Shown: positions 33,951-42,124, counted from the first letter of the stretch. The stretch: 64,000 nt of DNA from Streptomyces kronopolitis (GCF_014646275.1 NZ_BMND01000004.1:25040-89039), one strand, 5' to 3'. Numbers and translations: made by a program. The notes: generated from the letters alone by a model not told the origin.

Positions 33951-34559
33951 ATGGAGAGCACGTACCCGGAGGCAGATGTGCGTAGCGCCGTCGAAGTGTT
34001 GACTCGTGCAGGATGGGCTCCCGGGCGGGACTGCGGCTCGTCCGCCTTCACGGCCATTTTGGAAACTGCCAGTACGGTCGGCCGCGATGAGCGGGCACAT
34101 TGGGAACTCTTCCCGGCAGCCGAGGCCGCCTTGCGCGAATTCTACGGAGTGGACGTTCTCCTCCACGGCCCGGGCAAGGAAGTTGCCCTTCACGGCATAG
34201 TTGTCGACCCTCGCGAGGGGCGACACGCCCTGGCCACGATGCAACGGTTCGCAGAGCGCATCGGTAGTCGGATCTTCCCCTTCGGCTCTCACGGCGAGGA
34301 ATCCCTGATCGCCGTGGACGAGCAGAACAGGCTCTTTCTGGTCAACCACGGCGGCTGGTGGTTTCTCGGAGACTCACCCCTTGAAGGGCTCACCGTACTC
34401 ATTGAAGGCCTTCGCCCTGACCGAGTTCTCGAGGACGGGACTTGGCGAGAAGACGGCGGTCCCGAAGCAGAACTGCATCAGAACAGCGAGTCTGCCGGAA
34501 CCGAGCGGCCGCCGACTGGCCCTCATACGCACACGGGCGTTCAGGCCGTGTTCGGATAG
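33951..34559 (+). CDS. SUKH-3-like immunity protein (second copy)
   Basis: 202 residues, ATG 6 bp after the orphan deaminase. It has the same plan as the first copy: [76 protein letters not shown] ~45-residue hydrophilic tail (after RPDRVLEDG) is extra. It is diverged from the first SUKH-3 gene, consistent with being paired with the orphan cassette. It ends 7 bp from a convergent gene. Confidence 0.85.
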   Translation: MESTYPEADVRSAVEVLTRAGWAPGRDCGSSAFTAILETASTVGRDERAHWELFPAAEAALREFYGVDVLLHGPGKEVALHGIVVDPREGRHALATMQRFAERIGSRIFPFGSHGEESLIAVDEQNRLFLVNHGGWWFLGDSPLEGLTVLIEGLRPDRVLEDGTWREDGGPEAELHQNSESAGTERPPTGPHTHTGVQAVFG

Positions 34560-34566
34560 CCGTCCC

Positions 34567-35466
34567 TCAGACGCGTCGGGCGTTTCGGTGTTCGCGGAGG
34601 AGGATTTTCAGGAGGGTGGGGAGGGCGGGGCGGGCTGAGGAGGTGAGGAGGCGGGGGCCCTTGGCGGTGGCGGCGGTGGTGGTGGCTTCTTCGAGGGCGA
34701 TCAGGGCGCGGACGAAGGGGCGGTTGGCGGGCGGGACGAGGTCGGTCACGGGGTGGCTGGCGGCCAGGGTGGTGCGGGCCCGGTGGAGCAGGTCGCGTAG
34801 CAGGGCGCGGACTTCGGGGGTGTCCGGGGCCTGGCGGAGGTCGGCGGGGGTGACACCGTGGCTCAGCAGGGCCTCCTGCGGGATGGTGAGTCTGTCGTCG
34901 GCGAGGTCTTCGGCCAGGTCGTTGACGAAGTCGAGGCGTTGGCTGCCGTCGATGTAGGTGCGGCAGGCGGCGCGGTAGCCGGCGGGTTCGTCGCCGGGTG
35001 CGAGCAGGCAGGCGACCAGCAGGAATGCCGGCAGGGAGTAGTGGTCGAGGTAGCGCTGGTAGTCCGACTCCGTGGCGAAGCCGGTGAATTCGAGGTCGGT
35101 GGCGGCGGTGTCGAGGAACTCCCGCACGTGGCCGAGGAGGCGGGGGTGACGGGCGCCGGTGTGCAGGAGGGGGCGGATCACCGGGTGGTCGCTGACGCCG
35201 GTGGCCAGGGCCTGGTGCACCTCCTTCTCCCATGCCGTGTAGGCGGCGGCACGCTCGGGCAGCGGGCCGTGGTCGAGGAGGTTGTCGGTGTGGTGCATGA
35301 AGGCGGTGGCGGCGATCACGTGGGGCGCCAGGGGGCGCGGCAGGAGCAGCAGGACCGCCAGGTAGGCCGCGGGCTTGTAGCGGGCCACCAGTGAGCGCTG
35401 CCGGGTGAAGTCGTCGCGCAACTGCGGGTCGTGAATACCCGCGGCGTCCAGCCTGGTGGTCCACAT
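34567..35466 (-). CDS. Squalene/phytoene synthase-family enzyme
   Basis: 299 residues; ATG 35466 with GAGGG seven bases upstream. Both aspartate-rich motifs of head-to-head trans-prenyltransferases are present: HHTDNLLDHG with D61 and D65, and RLDFVNDLAEDLADDRLTIP near residue 178, which would bind Mg-diphosphate. The protein is all-helical and soluble, the usual length for this family. The usual partners (second synthase subunit, HpnE-like oxidase, squalene-hopene cyclase, carotenoid desaturase) are not adjacent. Its product cannot be named; other helical prenyl-transfer functions are possible. Confidence 0.78.
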   Translation of the reverse strand: MWTTRLDAAGIHDPQLRDDFTRQRSLVARYKPAAYLAVLLLLPRPLAPHVIAATAFMHHTDNLLDHGPLPERAAAYTAWEKEVHQALATGVSDHPVIRPLLHTGARHPRLLGHVREFLDTAATDLEFTGFATESDYQRYLDHYSLPAFLLVACLLAPGDEPAGYRAACRTYIDGSQRLDFVNDLAEDLADDRLTIPQEALLSHGVTPADLRQAPDTPEVRALLRDLLHRARTTLAASHPVTDLVPPANRPFVRALIALEEATTTAATAKGPRLLTSSARPALPTLLKILLREHRNARRV

Positions 35467-35670
35467 GCTCGTACCCTCACCCATTCCCGTGCCGTTGGCC
35501 GTTCGGCCGCTCGTGCCCTTGCCCGTGCCCGTGCCCAGGACCGTGCGCGCGCTGCGCATGCTCATTGTCCGGGCGCGAGCCGGGGCCGCGCCGCCCGGAT
35601 CCCCCACCCCGGATCCCCCACCCCCGAATATCCCTCGCCGCGGCGCCCGCCCAAAGGGCAGCATGAGGGG

Positions 35671-36414
35671 ATGAGGAGCCTTTCCGGACCGCCGGGCCGC
35701 GAGGTGCGCGTGCCGCCGTCGATCGCCGCGGTGGCCGGCGGGCGTCCGCTGGTGCCCGTCTGGCAGAACGCGTTGGGCGGCCTGACCTTCCAGCTCGGCG
35801 CCGGGGACGGCCGGCTGTTCGCCAAGTGGGCGCCGGCCGGCTCCGGGCTGGACCTCGCCGCCGAGATGACGCGCCTGGACTGGGCCGGGCGGTTCACACC
35901 GGTGCCCCGCGTCCTGGACCACGGCCACGAGGCGGACGGGGCCTGGCTCGTCACCCGCGGGCTGCCCGGTGAGAGCGCCGTCAGCCCGCGCTGGACGGCT
36001 GATCCCGGAACCGCGGTACGGGCGCTGGGGGTGGGGCTGCGCGCCCTGCACGAGCGCCTGCCGGTGGCCGACTGCCCCTTCAGCTGGTCGGTCGCCGCTC
36101 GTCTCGGGCGCGCCCGGTCCGCAGGGGGCGGCGCCCCCGCAACGCTGGAGGAGCCGGTGGTGGACCGGCTCGTCGTGTGCCACGGGGACCCCTGCGCGCC
36201 GAACACGCTGCTGCACGCGGACGGTTCCTGGTCCGGCCATGTGGACATGGGCGCGCTGGGCGTCGCGGACCGCTGGGCCGACCTCGCCGTCGCCACCTGG
36301 AGCACCGAGTGGAACTACGGTCCGGGATGGGACGGCACCCTCCTCGACGCCTACGGCATCGCCCCCGACCCGGAACGCACCGCCTTCTACCGCCGCCTGT
36401 GGGACCTCACCTGA
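35671..36414 (+). CDS. APH(3')-like phosphotransferase
   Basis: 247 residues; ATG 35671 preceded closely by GAGGGG, so the exact start is uncertain. Kinase-like features: PVWQNALGGLTFQL and RLFAKWAP (nucleotide-binding lysine), AWLVTRGLPGESAV in the hinge, the Brenner motif H171-G-D173 with N178 in VVCHGDPCAPNTLL, and the metal-binding D192 in GHVDMGALGVADRWADLA. This is the layout of aminoglycoside 3'-phosphotransferases. It is slightly short, and real resistance cannot be concluded; relatives phosphorylate other small molecules. No resistance or antibiotic-synthesis genes are nearby. Confidence 0.75.
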   Translation: MRSLSGPPGREVRVPPSIAAVAGGRPLVPVWQNALGGLTFQLGAGDGRLFAKWAPAGSGLDLAAEMTRLDWAGRFTPVPRVLDHGHEADGAWLVTRGLPGESAVSPRWTADPGTAVRALGVGLRALHERLPVADCPFSWSVAARLGRARSAGGGAPATLEEPVVDRLVVCHGDPCAPNTLLHADGSWSGHVDMGALGVADRWADLAVATWSTEWNYGPGWDGTLLDAYGIAPDPERTAFYRRLWDLT

Positions 36415-37085
36415 CGCCCCTCCCCCACCCGCAGACCACCCAGGCAGGGCAGCCCAGCCAACCCACCCAGGTCACACAGACCACCCAGGTCACGCAGACC
36501 ACGCGCGCCAGGCAGCCCACCCGGACCTCGCCGCCCCGCCCCAGACCTCGCCACCCACCCGCCCCGGACCTCACCACCCCACCGAATTCCGATACATCAG
36601 GTGAACCCGACATCCCCCGACATCAGGCACTCCTTCCGAGGCCCCGTAATCCTGCGCATTCTCTGTGCAGAAAGGGCACGCACGCGCTGCCGACGCGGAC
36701 TCCGTGAAGTCGGGCGCCCCTCTCCACTCGGCCCAAAGGCGCAGGCAGCACGCGGGATTCCCGGGTCCTCACGGCTCGCCGTGTCCTGCGGGCGGCACGG
36801 TCGGTGCCGCTTGGCAATCCTGGGGTGCTCAAAGGACGGTGAAGGAGTTGTCACCATCCGGTGGAGCGCGGTGCGCGCCGACATCACGCGATACCGGAAC
36901 GTCTGGGGACATGACCGATGGGTCGGGGTGGCCGGTTCGCCGTGGACGTGGTGGGATCTCGCAGCAATCGGAAGGCTCACATCCGCTTCCGCTTGCCACG
37001 GCCGTCGAACCGGCGGCGTCAGCCTGTCGCCGGGGCGGCCGATACCCGCTCATGATCACCGTGAACAACGAAGGAAAGGGCCGTC
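36415..37085. other. Intergenic region upstream of the double-glycine peptide gene
   Basis: 671 bases. The first 150 are pyrimidine-rich with a short imperfect direct repeat (CACCCAGGTCACACAGAC at about 36466, again as CACCCAGGTCACGCAGAC). Open frames on the minus strand (to 36980) lack ribosome sites and protein-like composition. The last bases hold the GGAAAGG ribosome site of the peptide gene. No other feature was found. Confidence 0.4.
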
Positions 37086-37316
37086 ATGCACAAGGACTCC
37101 ATGCCCCGGAACGAGACGCACGAGATCGCCGACCACGAGCTGGACCAGGTGTCCGGTGGCGTGCTCGGGGCCGAAAACCTGCTGGGCGGCGGGGCGTCGC
37201 CGCTTCCCGGGCTGCCCGCCCTGCCCACGGTGGGCGGCTCGGTTTCCGGTGGCGTGAGCGGTCAGATAGGTCCCGTCGGCGGCCAGGCGGGCTTCTCCGG
37301 CGGCGTGGGGATCTGA
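37086..37316 (+). CDS. Double-glycine leader peptide (bacteriocin/RiPP-like precursor)
   Basis: 76 residues; ATG 37086 behind GGAAAGGG. Residues 1-25 look like a double-glycine secretion leader: acidic helix NETHEIADHELDQVSGG with E18-L19, V22 at -4 and G24-G25 at the cut site. The remaining 51 residues are Gly/Ser/Val/Pro-rich (GASPLPGLPALPTVGGSVS; GGQAGFSGGVGI) with no cysteine, so no lanthionine or disulfide is possible. C39-type peptidase/ABC exporters normally cut such leaders, but none is encoded in the window, nor any modifying enzyme. It may be a class II bacteriocin-like peptide, a linear signal or a small structural peptide. Confidence 0.6.
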   Translation: MHKDSMPRNETHEIADHELDQVSGGVLGAENLLGGGASPLPGLPALPTVGGSVSGGVSGQIGPVGGQAGFSGGVGI

Positions 37317-37495
37317 CACGTAACGCAGCACCGCAACATCGCAGCACCGCCCGTCCCACCGGTTCGTCGCGCCCCGAACTGCCTTCCGGTGGGGTGGTCA
37401 TGGGCCCCGGCGCGCTCTCGCGTCCGGGGCCCACGGCAGGTCTCAGGGGCTGCCGGAGGCTGGAGACCGCGCACCCCCGGCCCCCGCTCCGGTCC

Positions 37496-38185
37496 TCAGC
37501 TCGGCACCCGCGGCGCCACCGCCGCCGCGAACTCCGAGGCGAGAGCGCACAGGTCCCGCTGGGGCCCCGCGTTGACCCGGGCGACGTGGACGAGGACCTC
37601 CCCGAACGACGCGGGCCACAGGATCGCGCAGGCGTTGTCGTTGCTCGTGGCCACGGCGGACGGCACGCCGACGACCGAAATCGGCGTCGGTGAGGGTGAG
37701 ACGGGGACATCCCGGGTGTAGACGAGATGGAACGCCGCGGCCTCGCGGCCGTCGGAGCCGGAGTAGCTCCACCTGCACGAGTTCAGCTGCACACCGGCAT
37801 TGCCCGGGTTGTCGGGCAGGCCCGTGCCCAGCCCCAGCTGCTGGGCCGTGGTGGCGTCGAGCGCCGCGCACGGGTCGGTCGCGGATCCGGGGGACGCCGA
37901 GGACGTCGGGTAGGACCCGTACCCCGGGGAAGCCGATGCCGTCGGGTAGGACCCGTACCCGGTCGGTGAACTCGACGGCACGACGCCGGGCAGGACGTCT
38001 CCCTGGTCCGTGCCGCCGTCGCTGCCGTCGCGCGCCAGCAGCCAGATTCCCGTGCCGGCCGCCGCCGCCAGCAGGACCGTGGCGATCGCCACGACCAGCG
38101 CGCGCCGGGGCCTGCTGCCTGCGGGCGGTCCGTCCGGGTGCGGCGCCGCCGCCCAGTCCTGCCGCTCCTCATCCCATTGGTCCAC
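37496..38185 (-). CDS. Membrane-anchored DUF3558-like protein
   Basis: 229 residues; GTG 38185 eight bases after AGGGG. A short hydrophilic head (WDEERQDWAAAPHPDG) leads to one transmembrane helix (RALVVAIATVLLAAAAGTGIWLL) and a Ser/Pro/Tyr-rich linker with the unit GYGSYPT repeated. The extracytoplasmic domain starts DPCAALDATTAQQLGLGTG with NSCRWSYSG, resembling DUF3558, and has further cysteines (NDNACAILW, RDLCALA). It follows the upstream gene by 5 bp, third in a three-gene operon. Role unknown; the family is mostly exported lipoproteins, but no lipobox is present here. Confidence 0.7.
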   Translation of the reverse strand: MDQWDEERQDWAAAPHPDGPPAGSRPRRALVVAIATVLLAAAAGTGIWLLARDGSDGGTDQGDVLPGVVPSSSPTGYGSYPTASASPGYGSYPTSSASPGSATDPCAALDATTAQQLGLGTGLPDNPGNAGVQLNSCRWSYSGSDGREAAAFHLVYTRDVPVSPSPTPISVVGVPSAVATSNDNACAILWPASFGEVLVHVARVNAGPQRDLCALASEFAAAVAPRVPS

Positions 38186-38190
38186 GCCGA

Positions 38191-38766
38191 CTACCCCTGC
38201 CTGCCCAAGAGTTGCGTGATCTGCTGGACCACGGACGCCGCCGAGGCGAGCGCGGCCGCGGCCGTCGCACCGAGGTCGAGCCGCTCGCGCAGCCACTGCA
38301 GACGGCTGCGGCGCACCTGCCCGGTGGCCTCGATCTCCTCCTCCGCCTCGGCGAGCCGGGCGTCCACGTCGGACATCTCGTCACTGGGGCTGAGCAGGTG
38401 CAACTGCGCGCGCAGAGTGGCCATGGCGGTGCGGAGTTCGGGAGGCGCGTCGAGGACGGTGGTGCCGGCGTCCAGGGCCTTGGCGTGCGGACCCGAGGCC
38501 GCGGCGCCCCCGCTCATCACGCCGATGCTGATGCCGCCGGGGACGGCCGGGGGCACGACGGGCGGCCCTCCGTCGCCGAGCGGGGGCGCTGGATGACCGA
38601 CGCGCTGCGCGCGGTCCTCGGCGGTCGCCCCCTCACCGGCGGCCACCGCGCCACCGGTCAGCACACCGACGCTGATTCCTCCTGACGGGCTCGGAGCGGA
38701 CGGCGGGACGGCGGCCGCGCCGGCCGCTCCCCCGTCTTCCTCCGGCTCCCGCATCCCCGTGGTCAT
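38191..38766 (-). CDS. Soluble protein with two copies of a glycine-rich IGxMSGGAxAxG motif
   Basis: 191 residues; ATG overlaps the stop of the upstream gene (ATGA). The N-terminal ~100 residues are disordered apart from two copies of one motif: GGISVGVLTGGAVAAGEGA and GGISIGVMSGGAAASGPHA. The C-terminal half is a helical, coiled-coil-like region (LDAPPELRTAMATLRAQLHL; DVDARLAEAEEEIEA) ending with an alanine-rich amphipathic helix. The motif recurs at the end of the upstream membrane protein, so the two products probably interact or assemble through it. No known domain recognised. Confidence 0.65.
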   Translation of the reverse strand: MTTGMREPEEDGGAAGAAAVPPSAPSPSGGISVGVLTGGAVAAGEGATAEDRAQRVGHPAPPLGDGGPPVVPPAVPGGISIGVMSGGAAASGPHAKALDAGTTVLDAPPELRTAMATLRAQLHLLSPSDEMSDVDARLAEAEEEIEATGQVRRSRLQWLRERLDLGATAAAALASAASVVQQITQLLGRQG

Positions 38767-40439
38767 GACCGGCCGCCCCCTGATTTCACCGTGATGTCCT
38801 GCTGCTTCGCCGAGGCCCGCTCGCCCGTGGCGACCGCGCCGCCGCTCATCTCACCGATGAAGACCCCGCCCCCGTTCACATTGACGACGTACTGCTCGAA
38901 CTCGCCGGACTCGTAGCCCTTGGCGCGCAGCGCCTCCCGCACCCCGCCGGCGATCCGGTCCTGCAGCGTCTTCACGTAGCGGCTGATGTCCATCTCCTGG
39001 AGCAGCGACACCTCGTGCACGCTGCCCAGCTCCCGCACCGACGTGACCGGCCCGTCCGGCAGCGCGTACTGCGGGAGCGTCAGCCAGGTGCGGAAGAGGG
39101 AGACGGCCGTGCGGAGCAGCGAGACCGCGGCGGCGAAACCCGCCGCGGGGCTGGTGAGCAGGCAGCGCACGGCATCGCGCAGCACATCGTCCGCGCGCTG
39201 CGCGGCGATCACGTCCACCGACCGGAACTCCGGGCGCACGGGGGTGAGGATGTGCGGCACGACCTCCAGGACCAGCATCCCGCCCTGGGTGTGGACGCGG
39301 ACCAGGAGGGAGACCCCGACCTGTTCGTCCCACGCCCCGACCCGCACCCGCAGGAAGTGCCGCCGCGCCTCGCCGCCCTCGCCGACCGCGCCGTCGAGGT
39401 GCCGCCGCACATTCGCGGGGTCGTACCTGACCTCGCCGCGCGCGACCCCGACCGGCAGATAGACCATCTCGTCGACCTCCAGCGAGCGGAGGCGGTCGCG
39501 GCTGCTGGCCGCGGCCGAGGTGCGCAGGGCCTCCAGCCGCGGCTTGATGAGGTCGATGACCTCGCGGCCCGTGAGCGCCCCGGTGTCCGCGCCCGGCCCC
39601 GGCACCCCGCCCAGCTGCTTCTGCGGCGTCCGCCGCTTCAGCTCCATGACGAACGACCACGGCTTGTACGGTTCGCCGGCCCCGACGAACGGCCGGAAGG
39701 GGTCGTAGATCGCCAAATGCGCGTGCTGCTCGCGGTCGATGGCCGCGCCGATGCGCTGGTACTGGTCGCTGACCGGCAGCTCCTCGCGGCGCGCAGGGGC
39801 GCCGCGGCTCAGCTGGTGGCGCATCACGGAGGAGACGTGTGCGCGGTGGGCCCACACGGGCGGGACCAGCAGCACCGGGAACAGCACCGCGGCCCAGGCG
39901 CTGCCGCCGCTGAAGAGGGTGAAGAGCACCAGCGCCCAGTACGCGAACGTCACGGCGAACGGCAGGACCGGCAGCACCGCCTTCAGCCGGCCGCGAGTGG
40001 CCTCCTTGAGCACCGAGCGGCCGAGCGCGAAGACGGCGCCCCGGCCCCCTCGTACGCCCCAGCACACGGCGCAGACCAGCCCGTACGCCAGGAACCAGGG
40101 GACCGGCAGCAGCGTCTGCGACCAGATGCCGGCCAGCCAGCAGGCGATGAACCCGGCCCAGACGGCCAGCAGCACCAGCCCGGTCTCCGCCTCCCTGCGG
40201 CGGGCGCGCAGGGCGTGCGCGAGGACCGGCAGGACGTCGATGCCGAGCGACGGGGCGACCGGGCGCTCCTCGTGCTCGACCAGCTGCTCGATGACGCGGC
40301 GGCGGAACCGGCTGTCGAAGTAGACACCCGCGCACAGCAGCCGGGTGGCCTCGCTGCGGATGTACTGCGGAGCGCCGTCCGGCGGCGACGCGGCGGACTC
40401 TTCAGGCACGAGCACCCACCCCCCGATGGTCGAACTCAC
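38763..40439 (-). CDS. Multi-pass membrane protein ending in the IGxMSGGAxAxG motif
   Basis: 558 residues from GTG 40439 (weak ribosome site); GTG 40409 behind GGGGGG is an alternative. Residues ~85-190 hold about four transmembrane segments (TGLVLLAVWAGFIACWLAG; PWFLAYGLVCAVCWG; LPFAVTFAYWALVLFTLF; WAAVLFPVLLVPPVW). A ~350-residue cytoplasmic region follows with mixed strands and helices (WSFVMELKRRTP; LRVRVGAWDEQVGVSLLVRV; MLVLEVVPHILTPV), ending at GGGVFIGEMSGGAVATGERA. First gene of a translationally coupled operon. The layout suggests a membrane scaffold that presents the C-terminal motif; function unknown. Confidence 0.65.
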   Translation of the reverse strand: MSSTIGGWVLVPEESAASPPDGAPQYIRSEATRLLCAGVYFDSRFRRRVIEQLVEHEERPVAPSLGIDVLPVLAHALRARRREAETGLVLLAVWAGFIACWLAGIWSQTLLPVPWFLAYGLVCAVCWGVRGGRGAVFALGRSVLKEATRGRLKAVLPVLPFAVTFAYWALVLFTLFSGGSAWAAVLFPVLLVPPVWAHRAHVSSVMRHQLSRGAPARREELPVSDQYQRIGAAIDREQHAHLAIYDPFRPFVGAGEPYKPWSFVMELKRRTPQKQLGGVPGPGADTGALTGREVIDLIKPRLEALRTSAAASSRDRLRSLEVDEMVYLPVGVARGEVRYDPANVRRHLDGAVGEGGEARRHFLRVRVGAWDEQVGVSLLVRVHTQGGMLVLEVVPHILTPVRPEFRSVDVIAAQRADDVLRDAVRCLLTSPAAGFAAAVSLLRTAVSLFRTWLTLPQYALPDGPVTSVRELGSVHEVSLLQEMDISRYVKTLQDRIAGGVREALRAKGYESGEFEQYVVNVNGGGVFIGEMSGGAVATGERASAKQQDITVKSGGGRS

Positions 40440-40466
40440 TCGCGAACCAAGGAAGTTGAGTGAGTT
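40433..40466. promoter_or_regulatory. Inverted repeat overlapping the start of the membrane-protein operon
   Basis: AACTCACT (40433-40440) and AGTGAGTT (40459-40466) are perfect 8-bp arms 18 bases apart; one arm covers the GTG start codon. It could be an operator or a hairpin affecting initiation. Confidence 0.45.
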
Positions 40467-40905
40467 TCAGTAGGGACAGTATGGCCCTCGGCCGCCGCCC
40501 CCGGAAGAGATTCGCGCACAGTGTCCGTGCGCATCCGAATTGTGCTAGCGCGAGGCGTCGGGGGCCGGGCGGGCAGCCCGGTGCCGGTGTGCGTCCCGGG
40601 CGCGGGGCGCCGCCGAGGCCGGGGGCGTCTGCCCTGGTCAGAGACGGTGCACGGGTCTCGCGGAGGGCGCCGGGAGCGGTGTGCGGAGTAGGGTGAAAGC
40701 ACCGGGAGCACTTCGTACACCGGCTCTCTCGCGGGTGTGCCTCCCGGCCGGCAGCAACACCGGGACGCGGTGCCCGCGGGCCCGGGGACAGGTCGCGGTA
40801 TGGCGGAGAAGACCAGCAGCGACACCACCGGGTGTCCGCGGGAGCTTCCCGGGCCGACAGCCCGGACGCCGCGCGGACGCCCGTCGGCACGAAGGGTGTG
40901 AGGGC
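40467..40905. other. Intergenic region between divergent small-protein and membrane operons
   Basis: About 440 bases that should hold promoters for both directions. No clear -35/-10 pair, RNA gene or repeat is visible. Open frames on the minus strand are Arg/Pro-rich and without ribosome sites. Confidence 0.4.
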
Positions 40906-41136
40906 ATGGAGACCGTTGTCACCGTGGCCGCGATCCTGGCCCTGATCATCGTGGTCGCGTACCTGATCCGCCTGCGCGGCACACCGCAGGCCGGACCGGG
41001 CGCGGCACGGCACGGCGGACGGGGCGCGGCGGCCCGCGGCGGCAGCCTGCCGGGGCGCGGGGACCGGCGTGCGGCGCGCCGGCGGACGGCCGGGCTCCCC
41101 GATCCGCCCGCCTGCCCGCCGGGCGGCCCACGATGA
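40906..41136 (+). CDS. Small single-span membrane protein
   Basis: 76 residues; ATG with GAAGGG and GAGGG upstream. A transmembrane helix (VVTVAAILALIIVVAYLIRL) is followed by a strongly basic, Gly/Ala/Arg-rich tail that should be cytoplasmic. No motif. Its stop overlaps the next start (ATGA), so the two are coupled. Confidence 0.6.
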   Translation: METVVTVAAILALIIVVAYLIRLRGTPQAGPGAARHGGRGAAARGGSLPGRGDRRAARRRTAGLPDPPACPPGGPR

Positions 41137-41396
41137 GACACCCCCACCCACTGCCCCCGCCCGGGCACGCCGAGGTCCGGATCGTCGCGGCGACGCCGGA
41201 GGCCGCCCGGCTCATCGCGGAGGCGCTGCGGCGCCGCTTCGCCGCCACCGAGCAGCGCAGCTACCCCGCCGGCGGCGAGGGCGGGACCCGCCTGCACCTC
41301 ACGGTCGACACCACCCACACCGCGGCGGCGCCCCGGCCCTGGCCGGCGACCGGCGAGGCGTCCGGGGCCCGCCGTCTCCAGGCGGACGAGATCTGA
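41133..41396 (+). CDS. Small cytosolic protein coupled to the membrane peptide
   Basis: 87 residues, start overlapping the previous stop. It has one alpha/beta unit: a strand HAEVRIVAATPEAA with helix RLIAEALRRRFAATEQ, a Gly-rich turn, then strand TRLHLTVDTTHT. The shape fits a small single-domain protein. Function unknown. Confidence 0.6.
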   Translation: MRHPHPLPPPGHAEVRIVAATPEAARLIAEALRRRFAATEQRSYPAGGEGGTRLHLTVDTTHTAAAPRPWPATGEASGARRLQADEI

Positions 41397-41497
41397 CGGA
41401 GCCGGTGCCGGCTGCGGCCCGTGAAGCCCGTGCCGTGCCGGAGGGCGGACCGCACCGGCCCAAGGGGGCGTACCGAATCGAGGAGCGAGCGGCAGCC

Positions 41498-41776
41498 ATG
41501 GCAACACTGCACGAGCGGAAGAACTACCGCACAGCGGTCCTGAAGGCGCTGTACCGAGCCACCGCGGAGAACCGGCTGGGCACCCCGGGGACCAGGCTGC
41601 GCGACGACCTCGGGCTGCCCGAGCAGGATCTGGCCGCCGCCTGTACGTATCTGGTGGGCGAAGGCCTCGTCGAGGTCGACTGGACGACGCACCACACGCC
41701 CGCGATGGTCACGCTGACGCATGAGGGCATCCGGCAGATGGAGGCCGAGGAACAGGAGCGCGAGGAGCGCGGCTGA
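41498..41776 (+). CDS. Small winged-helix-like protein
   Basis: 92 residues; ATG 41498 with a modest GAGGAG-type site. Helices RTAVLKALYRATAENRLG and RLRDDLGLPEQDLAAACTYL, then a wing-like LVGEGLVEVDWTTHHTPAMV and TLTHEGIRQMEAEEQEREER, match the look of small winged-helix DNA-binding domains. It could be a regulator for the two small genes upstream, 100 bp away, but no target is evident. Confidence 0.65.
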   Translation: MATLHERKNYRTAVLKALYRATAENRLGTPGTRLRDDLGLPEQDLAAACTYLVGEGLVEVDWTTHHTPAMVTLTHEGIRQMEAEEQEREERG

Positions 41777-41842
41777 CCGGGCGCGCGGGCGACGGTGCCG
41801 CCGGCGGCTCCCCGCACCGCGGCGGCCCGTCACCCGCGACGG

Positions 41843-42124
41843 TCAGAACTGCAGCCCGGGCAGCTCGGTGGACTCCGGCGGGGCGGGAGCGGCCGGAGTG
41901 ACACAGGTGAAGCCCAGGCGGGTCAGCGCCCTGGTCACCTCCCCCGCCGAGAAGTCCCGGCGGTCCTGCCGCGTGATCACCGCACCGACCTGCTTGACGG
42001 GGTAGGTGCGGCGTCCGATGACCACGCAGGGGCCGACGGCGGGCTCCGGCGAGATCCCCGCCATGAGCTGCTCCACCTCACTCTTGACGAAGTCGAAGGG
42101 GAAGTGGGCGATAACGCATCGCAT
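41843..42124 (-). CDS. Conserved streptomycete protein, unknown function
   Basis: 93 residues: MRCVIAHFPFDFVKSEVEQL, then VVIGRRTYPVKQVGAVITRQ, DRRDFSAGEVTRALTRLGF and a Pro/Ala tail. I recognise it as a small conserved protein type from streptomycete genomes but cannot assign a function; one strand-helix-strand unit is likely. It lies 94 bp downstream of the DEAD-box helicase on the same strand, so it may be cotranscribed with it and linked to cold or RNA metabolism. Confidence 0.65.
   Translation of the reverse strand: MRCVIAHFPFDFVKSEVEQLMAGISPEPAVGPCVVIGRRTYPVKQVGAVITRQDRRDFSAGEVTRALTRLGFTCVTPAAPAPPESTELPGLQF

Noticed and set aside
35671..36414. Confirmed aminoglycoside resistance gene
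   Set aside because: Kinase motifs are present, but specificity cannot be read and no antibiotic cluster adjoins.
36597..36980. A 127-codon minus-strand gene
   Set aside because: Arg/Pro/Ser-rich translation without motif or ribosome site; treated as non-coding.
37086..37316. Lanthipeptide precursor
   Set aside because: The core has no cysteine and no LanM, LanB or LanC homologue is present; only the double-glycine leader is supported.
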